Shown piece by piece: positions 34,362 through 43,280 of a DNA stretch of 64,000 bases (positions are counted from its first letter, which is position 1; each line of letters begins with the position of its first letter). The position numbers and the translations under genes were made by a program. Source of the stretch: DASTFY01 sp963769115 (GTDB taxonomy: Bacteria; Actinomycetota; Acidimicrobiia; Acidimicrobiales; Ilumatobacteraceae). The notes under the pieces were generated by a model. The model saw only the letters and a list, made by a program, of their open reading frames with translations, was not told the DNA's origin and did no database searches. Location of the stretch: positions 62,001 to 126,000 of the forward strand of contig CAVYKN010000007.1 in assembly GCA_963769115.1 (NCBI GenBank), given 5' to 3'.

Positions 34362-34883
34362 CTAGAGACCAAGGTCCCGCGACGCCGGACTGGTGCGTGG
34401 CGGAAGCGGTGTCAGCCAGCACCGGCTGACCGGCTCGGGCAGGGCGGCGGCCAGCGCGGTCCGCACGTCGCCGCGCAGGCCGGCGGCCTCCCAGCGCGCC
34501 GTCCATTCCTGCTCGATGCTCGCGATGACGCGTACTGCCGCCCGCACGAGGTCCTTGCCGGCGTCGGTGAGCACGACCAACCGGGCCCGGCCGTCCTCGG
34601 GGTCGGGCACCCGCTCGACGAAGCCCCGCCGCACGAGCTGGTCGACCACCTCCCCGACGGACTGGTGGGTCAGCCCGGTCCTCGTGGCCAGGGTCGTCAG
34701 GCGGGTCCCACCAGGGTCGAGGTTCTCGAAGATCGGGTGGAACGTGGGCGGCGAATCGGGGAACCCGGCGGCCTCCATGCGGGTCGTGATCTCCTCGACC
34801 ATCAACTGACCCGTGCGGCGAACGAGCGAGATGAGGGTGATGACCCGCTCGGTCTCCGCAGGCTCTCGTGCTCCACGTGACAT
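34362..34883 (-). CDS. MarR-family transcriptional regulator
   Basis: 173 residues from ATG 34883, with GAGGAG upstream. The winged helix lies at ~60-120: TRLTTLATRTGLTHQSVGEV, then VDQLVRRGFVERVPDPEDGR, which carries the wing motif (DxRAR). Family: dimeric repressors sensing small aromatic molecules. It is divergent from a pyridoxamine-5'-phosphate oxidase-like gene; the shared 87 bp holds a perfect 7-bp palindrome, so autoregulation and control of the neighbour are likely. The following gene on this strand is the ferritin-like protein. Confidence 0.88.
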   Translation of the reverse strand: MSRGAREPAETERVITLISLVRRTGQLMVEEITTRMEAAGFPDSPPTFHPIFENLDPGGTRLTTLATRTGLTHQSVGEVVDQLVRRGFVERVPDPEDGRARLVVLTDAGKDLVRAAVRVIASIEQEWTARWEAAGLRGDVRTALAAALPEPVSRCWLTPLPPRTSPASRDLGL

Positions 34884-34911
34884 GCGGCTCCTCGAGATCG
34901 GTTGACACATC

Positions 34912-34950
34912 GTGCAGGCTTCCTGCACACTTAGGAAGGTAACCTGCACA
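34912..34950. promoter_or_regulatory. MarR-type operator between divergent genes
   Basis: GTGCAGG, CTT, CCTGCAC (34912-34928) is a perfect palindrome with 7-bp arms. A third half-site, CCTGCACA, follows at 34943-34950. A TTGACA hexamer lies at 34902-34907. Family knowledge: MarR dimers bind 15-20 bp palindromes between their own gene and a divergent target, which is exactly this arrangement. Confidence 0.65.
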
Positions 34951-34970
34951 ATATCACCGAAGGAGCAACT

Positions 34971-35459
34971 GTGTCCTCGACCATGTCTTCGATCGATCCT
35001 CGTCAGACCGCCGTTCGCGAGGCCCTGGCCGCCAACTGGTTCTGCACGCTGGCGACCACGTCGGCCGAGCGCCTCCCGCACGTGGCCGGTGTGCTGTACA
35101 CGCTGGTCGACCGCGACCTGTACGTGCACACCGACCGGGCCAGCCGCAAGGCGCGCAACATCGCCGCCAACCCGAACGTCGCCGTGTGCGTCCCGGTCGC
35201 CGCGGCGCCGGGCGCACCACCGAACACGATCAGCCTGCAGGCCAGGGCAGCGCTCGTTGCGCCCGATGACCCGGAGATCACATCGCTGATCGCCAGCGGC
35301 CGCCTCGCTGCCATCACGTCCCATGGCGAGCTCGAGCGACCGGACACGTGCTTCGTGCGCATCACGCCTGGGCGGCGGGTCGCCGTCTACGGCATCGGCG
35401 TGTCCGAGGCCGAGTTGGCGGCCGACCCGCTCAGCGCCTCTGGCTCGGTGGCCTGGTGA
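34971..35459 (+). CDS. Pyridoxamine-5'-phosphate-oxidase-like flavin/F420 protein
   Basis: 162 residues. The GTG start follows GAAGGAGC. The split-barrel pattern is clear: WFCTLATTSAERLPHVAGVL (TxxxDGxPH-like), YTLVDRDLYVHTDRASRKA and NIAANPNVAVCVPV. Family: PNPOx-like proteins binding FMN, F420 or biliverdin, not necessarily vitamin B6 oxidases. It is divergent from a MarR regulator and overlaps the following DUF1772 gene (GTGA), suggesting a two-gene, regulator-controlled unit. Confidence 0.83.
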   Translation: MSSTMSSIDPRQTAVREALAANWFCTLATTSAERLPHVAGVLYTLVDRDLYVHTDRASRKARNIAANPNVAVCVPVAAAPGAPPNTISLQARAALVAPDDPEITSLIASGRLAAITSHGELERPDTCFVRITPGRRVAVYGIGVSEAELAADPLSASGSVAW

Positions 35460-35944
35460 CCATGGAGACCTGGCTCCGCATCCTCACGATCGTCGGCGCG
35501 CTCACGACCGGACTGATGGCCGGCCTGTACTTCGCCTTCGCCACCGCTGTCATGCCCGCTCTCGCCCGGCTGGACAGCGGATCGGGCCTGGAGGCGATGC
35601 AGCGCATCAACCGGGCCATCCTCAACCCGCTCTTCCTCGTCACCTTCCTCGCTTCCGGGCTCGCCGGCGCCGCTCTCGCCGTGAGCTCGGCCTGGACCTG
35701 GGATCAGACCGGCGCCGAGCTCCGCCTGGCCGGTGGGCTGCTCGCCTTCGCCGGCGGCCTCGTGCTGACCGCGGCGTACCACGTTCCGCGCAACAACGCC
35801 CTGGAGTCCGTCAGCCGCGGCACGCCCGAAGGCGACGGCGAGTGGGCCCGCTACCTACGCGAGTGGGTGCCGGCGAACCACCTGCGGGCACTGGCCTGCA
35901 CGCTGTCGCTCGTGCTCCTTCTCCTCGCGCTCGATGCCCGCTGA
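35456..35944 (+). CDS. DUF1772 (anthrone-oxygenase-like) membrane protein
   Basis: 162 residues with four hydrophobic segments. Typical DUF1772 features are the glycine-rich first helix GLMAGLYFAFATAVMPAL, the RINRAILNPLF segment and YHVPRNNALESV (the VPxNxxL motif). GTG 35456 overlaps the previous stop; ATG 35462 is the alternative. Family members include fungal anthrone oxygenases, but bacterial function is mostly unknown. Probably co-expressed with the upstream flavin protein. Confidence 0.85.
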   Translation: MTMETWLRILTIVGALTTGLMAGLYFAFATAVMPALARLDSGSGLEAMQRINRAILNPLFLVTFLASGLAGAALAVSSAWTWDQTGAELRLAGGLLAFAGGLVLTAAYHVPRNNALESVSRGTPEGDGEWARYLREWVPANHLRALACTLSLVLLLLALDAR

Positions 35945-36010
35945 GGGCCTCCTGCCTCCCGGCTCGCAACTCCCTAGGAGCGCGCCCACGTCCGTACGTA
36001 CGGTGACGCG

Positions 36011-36523
36011 ATGGCTGGTGCGCTGCGCCTCCGACCGCTCCGCACCGGGGATGAGGCCTCGTTCGTGGCGGCTCACCAGTCGATGGCGGCCGATGACTTC
36101 TTGTTCGGGCTCTACTACGAGCCGGGCATGGAGTGGACGACCTATCTCGGCCAGCTCGATCGCCAACGTCGTGGGATCGACCTGCCGTCCGGACAGGTTC
36201 CGTCCACGTTCCTCGTCGCCGATGTCGGCGGCCAGATCGTCGGCCGCAGCTCCATCCGGCACGAGCTGAACGAGTTCCTGACTCGCGAGGGTGGCCACAT
36301 CGGCTACGGCGTCGTCGCCGACCACCGGCGCCGCGGGTACGCGACCGAGATGCTGCGGATGAGCCTCGTCATCGCCAGGTCCCTCGGCGTCGATCGGGTG
36401 CTCGTGACGTGCGACGACGACAACGTCGGATCGGCCACCGTCATCGAGCGCTGCGGCGGGGTGTTCGACTCGCTGGTCGAGGGCTTCGATGGGCCACCGA
36501 AGCGGCGCTACTGGATCGACTGA
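36011..36523 (+). CDS. GNAT-family acetyltransferase
   Basis: 170 residues. The acetyl-CoA motif A is VVADHRRRGYATEMLRMSLV (xxRxxGxA), preceded by GHIGYGV and followed by RVLVTCDDDNVGSATVIERC, the motif B region with the Asn and Cys/Tyr. The N-terminal part (LRLRPLRTGDEASFVAAH) is usual. Substrate not predictable; distant similarity to acetyltransferases for ribosomal proteins or small amines. Confidence 0.88.
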   Translation: MAGALRLRPLRTGDEASFVAAHQSMAADDFLFGLYYEPGMEWTTYLGQLDRQRRGIDLPSGQVPSTFLVADVGGQIVGRSSIRHELNEFLTREGGHIGYGVVADHRRRGYATEMLRMSLVIARSLGVDRVLVTCDDDNVGSATVIERCGGVFDSLVEGFDGPPKRRYWID

Positions 36524-36533
36524 CCGCACATCG

Positions 36534-37118
36534 TCATGGTCGCCAGCTGCTGTCGCGGCCGGCCATTCCCAGGACCCGGTCGAGGAGAGGAGCAGAGGCG
36601 GGGACCGGCCGTTCCGGCCCGAACGCGTCCCCACGATCGTCCTCCGTGCCCGGCCCCGAGAACATCTCGAGGAACGTTCGAGCCCCATCGAGGGTCGTCT
36701 CGTCGGCGCTGAACTCCTGACCAGTGGCGACCGCGAGGTCCCAGCCGTGCACGACCACCTCATCGAGCGCCACCAGGCCCGCGATCTCCCCTGGCATCTC
36801 GATCGGGCCGGCCTTCGTCATCCCGGTCCAGGCGGTCGGGTCCTCCCAGGCCGCCGCCAGCGCGATGACGTCGGCGGAGATCGTGGCTCGCCAGTTCGCC
36901 TCCAACCGTGAGCCGTCGCCAGAGGCCGTCTGGTCGGGCATGCCCAGCGACTCCTTCGTCGCCGCGAAGGTGAAGGCCTTGGCCAACCCCCCGATGTGGT
37001 CGAGCAGGTCGCCCACGCTGTAGGTGGTGCACGGGGTGGGCGCAGCGAGGAGCTCGTCAGGCGTGGAACGGACGAGGTCCGCCATCTGCCGCGCCGCAGG
37101 GCCGAGGTCGACGGTCAT
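36534..37118 (-). CDS. TIGR03086-family metal-binding protein (DinB/mycothiol-transferase-like)
   Basis: 194 residues. TPCTTYSVGDLLDHIGGL with the first metal His, and ALDEVVVHGWDLAVATGQEF with the second, define the actinobacterial TIGR03086 family, a DinB-like four-helix bundle related to mycothiol-dependent maleylpyruvate isomerase. Inference: zinc-dependent thiol transfer or detoxification. It is convergent with the GNAT gene (10 bp apart) and divergent from the CBM48 gene. Confidence 0.87.
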   Translation of the reverse strand: MTVDLGPAARQMADLVRSTPDELLAAPTPCTTYSVGDLLDHIGGLAKAFTFAATKESLGMPDQTASGDGSRLEANWRATISADVIALAAAWEDPTAWTGMTKAGPIEMPGEIAGLVALDEVVVHGWDLAVATGQEFSADETTLDGARTFLEMFSGPGTEDDRGDAFGPERPVPASAPLLDRVLGMAGRDSSWRP

Positions 37119-37251
37119 GCTGTGTTCGACGAGGCCGCGAGGGCTGACTCATCGGTCGGCGTCCGATCAGCCCACCACGATTCAGCGTGTGCCGACGGTT
37201 CGACGGGCGACCTCGCGGGTAGTGCATCGGAAGCCTTCAAGGAGGTGGCTC

Positions 37252-37767
37252 GTGGGGACCGAACAGGAACGCAGCGCATTCGTGGACGTCGAGTTCACGA
37301 TTCCAGCTGACATCGAGGCTCGGAGCGTGGCGGTGGCCGGAGATTTCAACGACTGGTCGCCGACCGCCAACCCGTTGCTGGCCGACAACCAGGGGGCCTG
37401 GCGCACCACAGTTCCGCTGCCACCGGGCCGCCACCGGTTCCGCTATGTCATCGACGGGGAACGGTGGGAGAACGACTGGGCGGCGGACGAATACGAGTCC
37501 AACGACCTCGGCGAGCAGAACTCGATCAAGGTCGTGATCGATCCTCGCCAGGCGGCAGACGCCGAGGCCGAGGCCATCGCTCGAAAGACCTCGGCCGAAC
37601 AGCTCAAGCCGGATGCCGACCTGGTGGCTCCGCCGACCGAAGACAGCGACGGGCGAGCGCGCCCCGAGCTCCGCCTCTGCCCCGCTGGCGTCGCCCCAAT
37701 CCACTGGGACGACCGACGATCGGGAGCTCCAACAGGGGTCGGGTCAGCCGTCACCGTCCATCGGTGA
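37252..37767 (+). CDS. Isolated isoamylase-N/CBM48-type glycogen-binding domain protein
   Basis: 171 residues; AAGGAGG before GTG 37252. The domain spans ~10-100: VDVEFTIPADIEARSVAVAG, DFNDWSPTANPL, WRTTVPLPPGRHRFRYVIDG and WENDWAADEYESNDLGEQNS. FN-DW-x-P and RF-x-Y-x-(I/V)DG are the AMPK/CBM48 signature for glycogen or alpha-glucan binding. No catalytic domain is attached. The last ~70 residues are low-complexity and may be frame-shifted past ~37650. Possibly a regulatory or scaffold subunit. Confidence 0.8.
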   Translation: MGTEQERSAFVDVEFTIPADIEARSVAVAGDFNDWSPTANPLLADNQGAWRTTVPLPPGRHRFRYVIDGERWENDWAADEYESNDLGEQNSIKVVIDPRQAADAEAEAIARKTSAEQLKPDADLVAPPTEDSDGRARPELRLCPAGVAPIHWDDRRSGAPTGVGSAVTVHR

Positions 37768-37896
37768 GCAGCAACAGAGCGTCGATCCTCGTTCGCGCTG
37801 ACGGCGAGCCGGAACGGCCATCGTGGCTGACACCTCCGGCCAGGAGGGTGTACGGCAGTGGATGGGCCAGACTGATCCTGTCCCCGAGGAGCGCCC

Positions 37897-38226
37897 ATGT
37901 CTGATCATCCTGAGCTCGAAACCGCCAACGGCAAGGTGACGCTCGCGGTCCACGTCCAGCCCGGCGCGGGACGCACCGAGGTCATGGGGCGTCACGGCGA
38001 GGCGCTCAAGCTGCGTGTGGCGGCCCCGCCGACCGGCGACCGGGCCAACGATGCTGTCGTGGACCTGGTGGCGAAGGAGTTCAACCTGAAGCGGGCCGAC
38101 GTGGTCGTCCTGTCCGGCGCCACGAGCCGGGACAAGCGCCTGAAGCTGGGCGGTCTCGACCAGCGGGCGGCCGAGAAGATCGTGGACCGGCTGCTCGAGT
38201 CGCCTCGTCTTCCCGACCGCCGCTAA
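37897..38226 (+). CDS. DUF167 (YggU-like) protein
   Basis: 109 residues. LAVHVQPGAGRTEVMGRHG, LKLRVAAPPTGDRANDAVVD and VVVLSGATSRDKRLKL are the conserved DUF167 blocks (VxPGAxxxxxxG; LKxxxxAPPxxGxAN). Small cytosolic alpha/beta protein of unknown role, usually near YggS/YggT genes, which are absent here. The stop overlaps the end of the convergent LLM oxidoreductase by four bases. Confidence 0.9.
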   Translation: MSDHPELETANGKVTLAVHVQPGAGRTEVMGRHGEALKLRVAAPPTGDRANDAVVDLVAKEFNLKRADVVVLSGATSRDKRLKLGGLDQRAAEKIVDRLLESPRLPDRR

Positions 38227-39404
38227 CCCGAGCTCTCCTTCTCCGTCAGCTCCGCCTGGTACTTGGCGGTCGCCGACTCGACGGCCTTGAGGTTGCTCTC
38301 GACCAGCTCGGGTCGGGCGGCGCGGGCGCGGGCCTTGGCGTTGACCGTGGAGTCGTACTGGCCCTGGAACCGCGGGGCGACGTGGCGGGTGAAGAGCTCG
38401 AAGCTGCGCCACTTCGCGGCGGGGTTGGCCCAGTCGTGGGCGAGCTGCAGGTAGGCCCCGAATCCGCCGTTGGACTGCTTCCAGAGGCGGTCGATCTGCT
38501 CGATGGCGTCGTCTGGGGTGCCGATGGAGCCGACACCGCTCTCGTTGACGAAGTCGATGAACTCCTTGACGTTCGTGCCCTCGCCGACCGCCATCTGCGG
38601 GAACGCCGCGGTGTGTTGGAAGTAGTCGAACCACGACTCGATGCCGTGAGCCACGTCTGCGTACGCCTGCTCGCGGGTCTCGGCGATGTGCATCAGCCCG
38701 ACCAGGCGCCACCGGTCGCGGTCGACGGTGGCTCCGTAGTGGGCGGCGCGCTCTTCCATCACGTCCCAGTGCAGGCCCAGGACGTCGAACCCTGCCGCCG
38801 TGGTCGCCCCGACCGACAGCAGACCGTGCCCGTAGCGGCCGGCCAGCCTCGGGCCGGCCGGCGACGCGACGGCGGCGATGGCGATCTCCGGGTGGGGGTA
38901 GGTGTAGGGCCGGAGGTGGAGACGGGCATCGATGATGTCCCACCGGTCATTGGAGAACGTGACCGGCTCGTCGCTCGTCATCAGCCGGGTGATGACGTCC
39001 ACGGCGTCCTCGAGCAGCTCACGGGTGGTCGGCATGTCGAGGCCGATCATGGCCGCGTCGCTGGGCAGCGCACCGGGGCCGAGGCCGAGCATGAACCGAC
39101 CCTTCAGCATGTGGTCGAGCTGCACCGCCCGCTCCGCCACCCACAGCGGGTTGTGGTAGCTGGCGCTGACAACCCCGGTCCCGAGCTTGATGTGGCTGGT
39201 GCGCTCACCCGCCGCGGCGATGAAGATCTCCGGCGACGCGATGGTCTCGCTCCCCGCCGAGTGGTGCTCCCCGATCCACGCCTCGTCGTAGCCCAGGCGG
39301 TCGAGGTGGGTGACCAGGTCGAGATCCTGGTCGATCAGCAGGGTCGGGTTCTCGCCGGCGGGATGGAACGGCGCCATGAATATCCCGAAGCGCATGCGGC
39401 TCAT
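38223..39404 (-). CDS. LLM-class flavin-dependent oxidoreductase (luciferase-like monooxygenase)
   Basis: 393 residues. The start ATG 39404 has GGAGGACAC immediately upstream; the frame is open beyond but homology starts at MRFGIFMAPFHPAGENP. The TIM-barrel family features are YDEAWIGEHHSAGSE, IKLGTGVVSASYHNPLWVAE and GRFMLGLGPGALPSD. Such enzymes use FMNH2 or F420 to oxygenate aldehydes, amines or hydrocarbons. It stands alone; the upstream homocysteine methyltransferase gene is 70 bp away on the same strand. Confidence 0.9.
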   Translation of the reverse strand: MSRMRFGIFMAPFHPAGENPTLLIDQDLDLVTHLDRLGYDEAWIGEHHSAGSETIASPEIFIAAAGERTSHIKLGTGVVSASYHNPLWVAERAVQLDHMLKGRFMLGLGPGALPSDAAMIGLDMPTTRELLEDAVDVITRLMTSDEPVTFSNDRWDIIDARLHLRPYTYPHPEIAIAAVASPAGPRLAGRYGHGLLSVGATTAAGFDVLGLHWDVMEERAAHYGATVDRDRWRLVGLMHIAETREQAYADVAHGIESWFDYFQHTAAFPQMAVGEGTNVKEFIDFVNESGVGSIGTPDDAIEQIDRLWKQSNGGFGAYLQLAHDWANPAAKWRSFELFTRHVAPRFQGQYDSTVNAKARARAARPELVESNLKAVESATAKYQAELTEKESSG

Positions 39405-39474
39405 GTGTCCTCCAAGTCGTGGGAGCGACCCGGAGGCTAAGCGCTCGGGCGGAGCCTCCGGGTCACGCCGTCCG

Positions 39475-40433
39475 TCAGACCGTCGCGGACGGCAGGCGGC
39501 AGCTCTGGCTGATGGCGTCGATGTGGCGGTGGTCGGTGCCGCAGCAGCCGCCGAGCACGCGCAGCTCCGGGAGCGCGGCGCGCAGTTCGACGTAGTGCTC
39601 GGCCAGTTCGGCCGGGTCACCCGCGTCCAGCACCTCAGCCTCGTCCAGTTCGGCGTGGCTCAGCTTCGACGCGTTGGCGCGCACGCCGCTGATGCGTGCC
39701 GTCCATGCGGGCGAGCCGTCGAAGACGGACGCGAAGTGCGTCGGGTGGGCGCAGTTGACCATGTAGTAGGCGGGGTAGGCGCCGGTGGCGGCGTCGACCG
39801 CCTCGATCGCCTCGCCGAGCGGCTGGCCCGAGGGCAGGAGGCCGTCGGTCTCGACCGTGAACGAGATGACGACCGGCATCCCGGCCGACCTTGCGGCCTC
39901 GGTGACGCCGATCGCCTCCTCGACGTAGGTCATGGTGATCGCCGTGACGAGGTCGGCCTCCGAGGCCGCGAACGCCCGCGTCTGGAGGGCGTGGTAGTTG
40001 CGGGCTTCGTCGGCGGTCATGGTGGCGCCGACCTGGTAGCCGTCGCCGCGCGGCCCGATGCAGCCGCTGATGACGACCGGTGTGGAGGCCGTCTCGTGCC
40101 GGGCACGGACCTCGACCAGCAGGTCGACGGCATCGCGGTTGACCGCCTCCAGCGCCTCCACGCCGTAGCCGGCACGGGCGCCCCAGTCGGCGTTGGCCCG
40201 CCAGGTGGGCGTCTCCAGGACGATGCCGACCCCGTCGCGGTTGGCGACGGCGGCGTACGAGTCGAAGTAGCGGTGCAGCGCGGCGCGCCCGCGCCGGGTC
40301 GGCCAGCAGCGCGAAGGCGGCGAAGTCGGGCAGCTCGAACCCGTCGTGGAAGATCAGGGTCGTCTCGATGCCGCCGTCGGCTGAGGAACGTGGCGGCGTC
40401 GAGCTGCGGCAGGTGGTGGCGGTACTTGGACAT
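39475..40433 (-). CDS. Homocysteine S-methyltransferase-family protein, two frameshifts
   Basis: ~318 residues. MSKYRHHLPQLDAATFL is in one frame, SADGGIETTLIFHDGFELPD in a second (shift ~40385) and LHRYFDSYAAVANRDGVG onward in a third (shift ~40300). Zinc ligands are present: Cys in YMVNCAHP and the pair in GGCCGTDH. SGCIGPRGDGY and SFTVETDGLLPSG are conserved. Family: Zn-dependent transfer of a methyl group from S-methylmethionine or SAM to homocysteine. The operator-like TCAC-N3-GTGA site lies in the gap to the divergent AAA regulator. Confidence 0.8.
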
Positions 40434-40489
40434 GGGTCTCTCCGTTCGGTCTTGGGCTTCGGTGACACCGGAGAGGCGGTAGATAACGT

Positions 40490-40502
40490 CTCACACCGTG
40501 AC
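40490..40502. promoter_or_regulatory. TCAC-N3-GTGA site before the AAA regulator
   Basis: TCACACCGTGA at 40491-40501 is an inverted repeat (TCAC, three bases, GTGA) 14 bp before the regulator's GTG and between it and the divergent methyltransferase gene. The exact reverse complement, TCACGGTGTGA, lies at 43205-43215, before the alpha/beta hydrolase. Two copies flanking one regulator suggest a binding site for it or for a common repressor. Confidence 0.45.
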
Positions 40503-40514
40503 GAGGGGGCTCCG

Positions 40515-43190
40515 GTGGAGCTGATCGGCCGGGCGCAGGAGGTGAGCGAGGTCATTGACCGGTTGGCCGACCGCCGGCTGGTGACGATCATCGGTCCTGC
40601 CGGCATCGGCAAGACGGCCCTTGCGTTCGCGGTGTCCGAACAGGTCGCCCCTCGCTACGAGCTCGGCGCCCACGTCGTGGACCTGACCCGCATCGACGAG
40701 CCCGACGCCGTCGGAGGAGCGTTGGCCGGGCAGCTCGGGTTCAGTTCGTTCGAGGCCCTGCTCTGTTCGCCATCGGAGCAGCCGGCCCTGGTCGTGATCG
40801 ACAACTGCGAGCACGTCACTTCGGCGGCGGCGGACGCCATCGAGGCGTTGCTGGCCGCGTGCCGTTCGCCCACGGTTCTGGCCACCAGCCGCTCCCCACT
40901 CGACCTGCCGGCCGAGTCGCTCGTCGTGCTCAGCCCCCTCGGCGTGCCCGGAGCGAACACCGCCGACCTGGACAACGACTCCGTGCGCCTCTTCCTCGAG
41001 CGGGCCCGCGATGCCGGCGCGACGATCCCCGACGACCAGCTGGAGGCGGTCGCCGTCCTCTGCCGGCGGCTCGACGGCCTACCCCTCGCGCTGGAGCTGG
41101 CCGCCGCGCAGACCCGCTCGATGCAGCCCGCTGAGGTCCTCCGGCGGCTGGGCGAAGGTGTCGACGTCCTCGCCCGGCCGCGGTTCCGGGGCGATCAGCG
41201 GCACCGCAGCCTCTCAGCGACGATCGAGTGGTCGTACCGGCTCCTGCCCGCCGGCGTCGCCGCCCTGTTCGATCGCCTCGGCGTGTTCGCCGGCCCGTTC
41301 GGGGCCGAGATGGTCGACGCCGTCGGCTCGGACGTCGGGCTCGACCGGAAGGAGGCCGACGACGCCCTTCAGTTCCTCGTCGACTCGTCACTCGTCTCCA
41401 CCGAGGCTCGCGCCGGGTCCACCTCGTTCCGCTTGCTCGAGACCGTGCGCGCGTTCGCCGTCCGTCGACTGGAGGAGCAGGGTGTCCTCGACGAGGCCCG
41501 CGACCGGCTGGCCGATCACGTCGCGGCAGCGGCGGCCGAGATCATCGCCGAGGGCGCCCGGAGCTGGGACACCTCGATCGTCGGTCGCCTGCGCTCGATG
41601 TACGACGACATCGCCAGCGCGCTGCGCTGGTGCCTCGCCCACGACGCCGACGGCACCCGGCCCCTGCTGCTGTGTGCGGTGCTCTGGGGTCTCGTGCACC
41701 ATGGCCACACCGACGAGATCGCCTCGCTCTCCGCGCAGACGGTCGAACGCTGGCCCGACCCCAAGAGCCCGTTCGCGGCCGATGCGGTGGCGACGGCGGC
41801 GACGGCACGCGTGGTGCTCGGCGATCCCGGTGGCGCCTATGCACTCGCCGAGCGGACCCTCGACGCGATCGGAGCGTCGGGCACGGCGCCGGTCACGCTG
41901 CGGCGGGCCATGGCCTACGCGGCAAGGGCTCTGGACGATCGACCGCTCGCCATGCGGCTGTTCGCCGACGTCTCGGCGCGGGCCCGGGAGCGTGGTCTGG
42001 TCGGTCTGGCCCTCGAGGCCGACGTCAGCCGCGCCCAACTCATGGCCGACGACGTCGGTCTCGAGCCGGCCATCGAACTGGCCGAATCGGCCCGCCGTGA
42101 GGCGGCCGCTGCCGGCTCCGCGGTGAACGAGGTGTGGGCCCAGTCGTTCCTCGCCCTCTTCCACCTGCGTCAGGACACCCCGAGCGGGTTCGCCGAGGTC
42201 CACGCCGCGCTCGAGGCGGCGCGGCGCATCGACTATCCGGCCGCCATCAGCCTGAACCTGCGCTCGCTGGCCTGGGGCTCGATCCGCGCGGGCCGCCCGC
42301 GTGACGCCGCCGAAGCGCTGACCGAGTTGTTCGACGGAATCGTGGCGAGGGACGGCGTCGCCGCCGCCGGAGGCGCGTTGCACACCACCGTCGAGCTCCT
42401 GCGCGAGATCGGCTCCCCGGCGTGGCCGGCCCTCGCCGCGACGGCCGTGACGCTCCCGATCATTGGGCTGACCGGGGGCACGATCGACAGGCTGGAGGAG
42501 AAGCTTCCGGAAGGTGGCGCTCAGCCGTTGAGCCGGCGGGACGCCATCGTGCTGGCCCGCCGCGAGCTGCGCGACTACCTCGCTGAGGCCCCTGCCCGTT
42601 GCCCTGAGCCGCCTGAGCCGCCGACGCGGCCAGCGCCGCCAGCGGCCGCGTCACCCGGGCCGATCGAGGCGAGGCTCGTCGACCACGGTGACTACTGGGA
42701 GCTCGACTTCGCCGGGCAGACCGTGCACGCCAAGGCGTCCAAGGGCGTTGCCGACCTGGCGCGGCTGCTCGCCGCGCCCGGCCGCGAGGTGCACTGCCTC
42801 GAGCTGATGGGTGGCAGCGTCGAGCAGGCCTCGACCGGTGAGGTGCTCGACCAGACGGCGCGCCGCCAGTACGAGGACCGCATCCGCGAACTGCAGCGGG
42901 ACATCGATGACGCCGAGGCCGACAACGACTACACCCGGGCCGATCGGGCCCGCGTCGAGCTCGACACGCTGGTGGACCACCTCACCGCGGCGTTTGGGCT
43001 CGGCAGCCGCACCCGACGCAGCGGCAGCTCGGCCGAGCGCGCCCGCTCGGCGGTCACGCAGCGTCTGCGCTCGACGATCCGGCGCTTGGGCACCGCCCAT
43101 CCCGACCTGGGCCGCCATCTCGAGGCTTCGGTCATGACCGGCACGTACTGCGTCTACCGACCGGAGCATCCCGTGGTCTGGCGCAGCTGA
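40515..43190 (+). CDS. AAA/NB-ARC-type ATPase regulator (AfsR-like architecture)
   Basis: 891 residues from GTG 40515 (GAGGGGG upstream). Walker A GPAGIGKTAL at 27-34 and Walker B LVVIDNCEH (~94) define a STAND ATPase. LATSRSPLDLPAESLVVL and GLPLALELAAAQTRSM are AfsR/LuxR-type landmarks. Residues ~300-640 are helical repeats. The C-terminal ~180 residues carry YWELDFAGQTVHAKASKGVA and LLAAPGREVHCLEL, the winged-helix-like block seen at the end of many actinobacterial regulators of this type. No classic HTH or BTAD domain is visible. It probably senses a ligand and controls the neighbouring genes. Confidence 0.82.
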   Translation: MELIGRAQEVSEVIDRLADRRLVTIIGPAGIGKTALAFAVSEQVAPRYELGAHVVDLTRIDEPDAVGGALAGQLGFSSFEALLCSPSEQPALVVIDNCEHVTSAAADAIEALLAACRSPTVLATSRSPLDLPAESLVVLSPLGVPGANTADLDNDSVRLFLERARDAGATIPDDQLEAVAVLCRRLDGLPLALELAAAQTRSMQPAEVLRRLGEGVDVLARPRFRGDQRHRSLSATIEWSYRLLPAGVAALFDRLGVFAGPFGAEMVDAVGSDVGLDRKEADDALQFLVDSSLVSTEARAGSTSFRLLETVRAFAVRRLEEQGVLDEARDRLADHVAAAAAEIIAEGARSWDTSIVGRLRSMYDDIASALRWCLAHDADGTRPLLLCAVLWGLVHHGHTDEIASLSAQTVERWPDPKSPFAADAVATAATARVVLGDPGGAYALAERTLDAIGASGTAPVTLRRAMAYAARALDDRPLAMRLFADVSARARERGLVGLALEADVSRAQLMADDVGLEPAIELAESARREAAAAGSAVNEVWAQSFLALFHLRQDTPSGFAEVHAALEAARRIDYPAAISLNLRSLAWGSIRAGRPRDAAEALTELFDGIVARDGVAAAGGALHTTVELLREIGSPAWPALAATAVTLPIIGLTGGTIDRLEEKLPEGGAQPLSRRDAIVLARRELRDYLAEAPARCPEPPEPPTRPAPPAAASPGPIEARLVDHGDYWELDFAGQTVHAKASKGVADLARLLAAPGREVHCLELMGGSVEQASTGEVLDQTARRQYEDRIRELQRDIDDAEADNDYTRADRARVELDTLVDHLTAAFGLGSRTRRSGSSAERARSAVTQRLRSTIRRLGTAHPDLGRHLEASVMTGTYCVYRPEHPVVWRS

Positions 43191-43203
43191 GCGCGAGGGC
43201 GTT

Positions 43204-43216
43204 CTCACGGTGTGAG
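43204..43216. promoter_or_regulatory. CTCAC-N3-GTGAG palindrome upstream of the hydrolase gene
   Basis: CTCACGGTGTGAG is a perfect palindrome with 5-bp arms, 65 bp before the hydrolase ATG at 43281 and just after the AAA regulator's stop. It contains the reverse complement of the 11-bp site at 40491-40501. The paired sites make a shared operator likely. Confidence 0.45.
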
Positions 43217-43280
43217 GCCCTTCGTCACGCCGGGAGTGCGTGTCGCCCCACCCGAGGGCGCCCCGCACAGGAGCCACACC

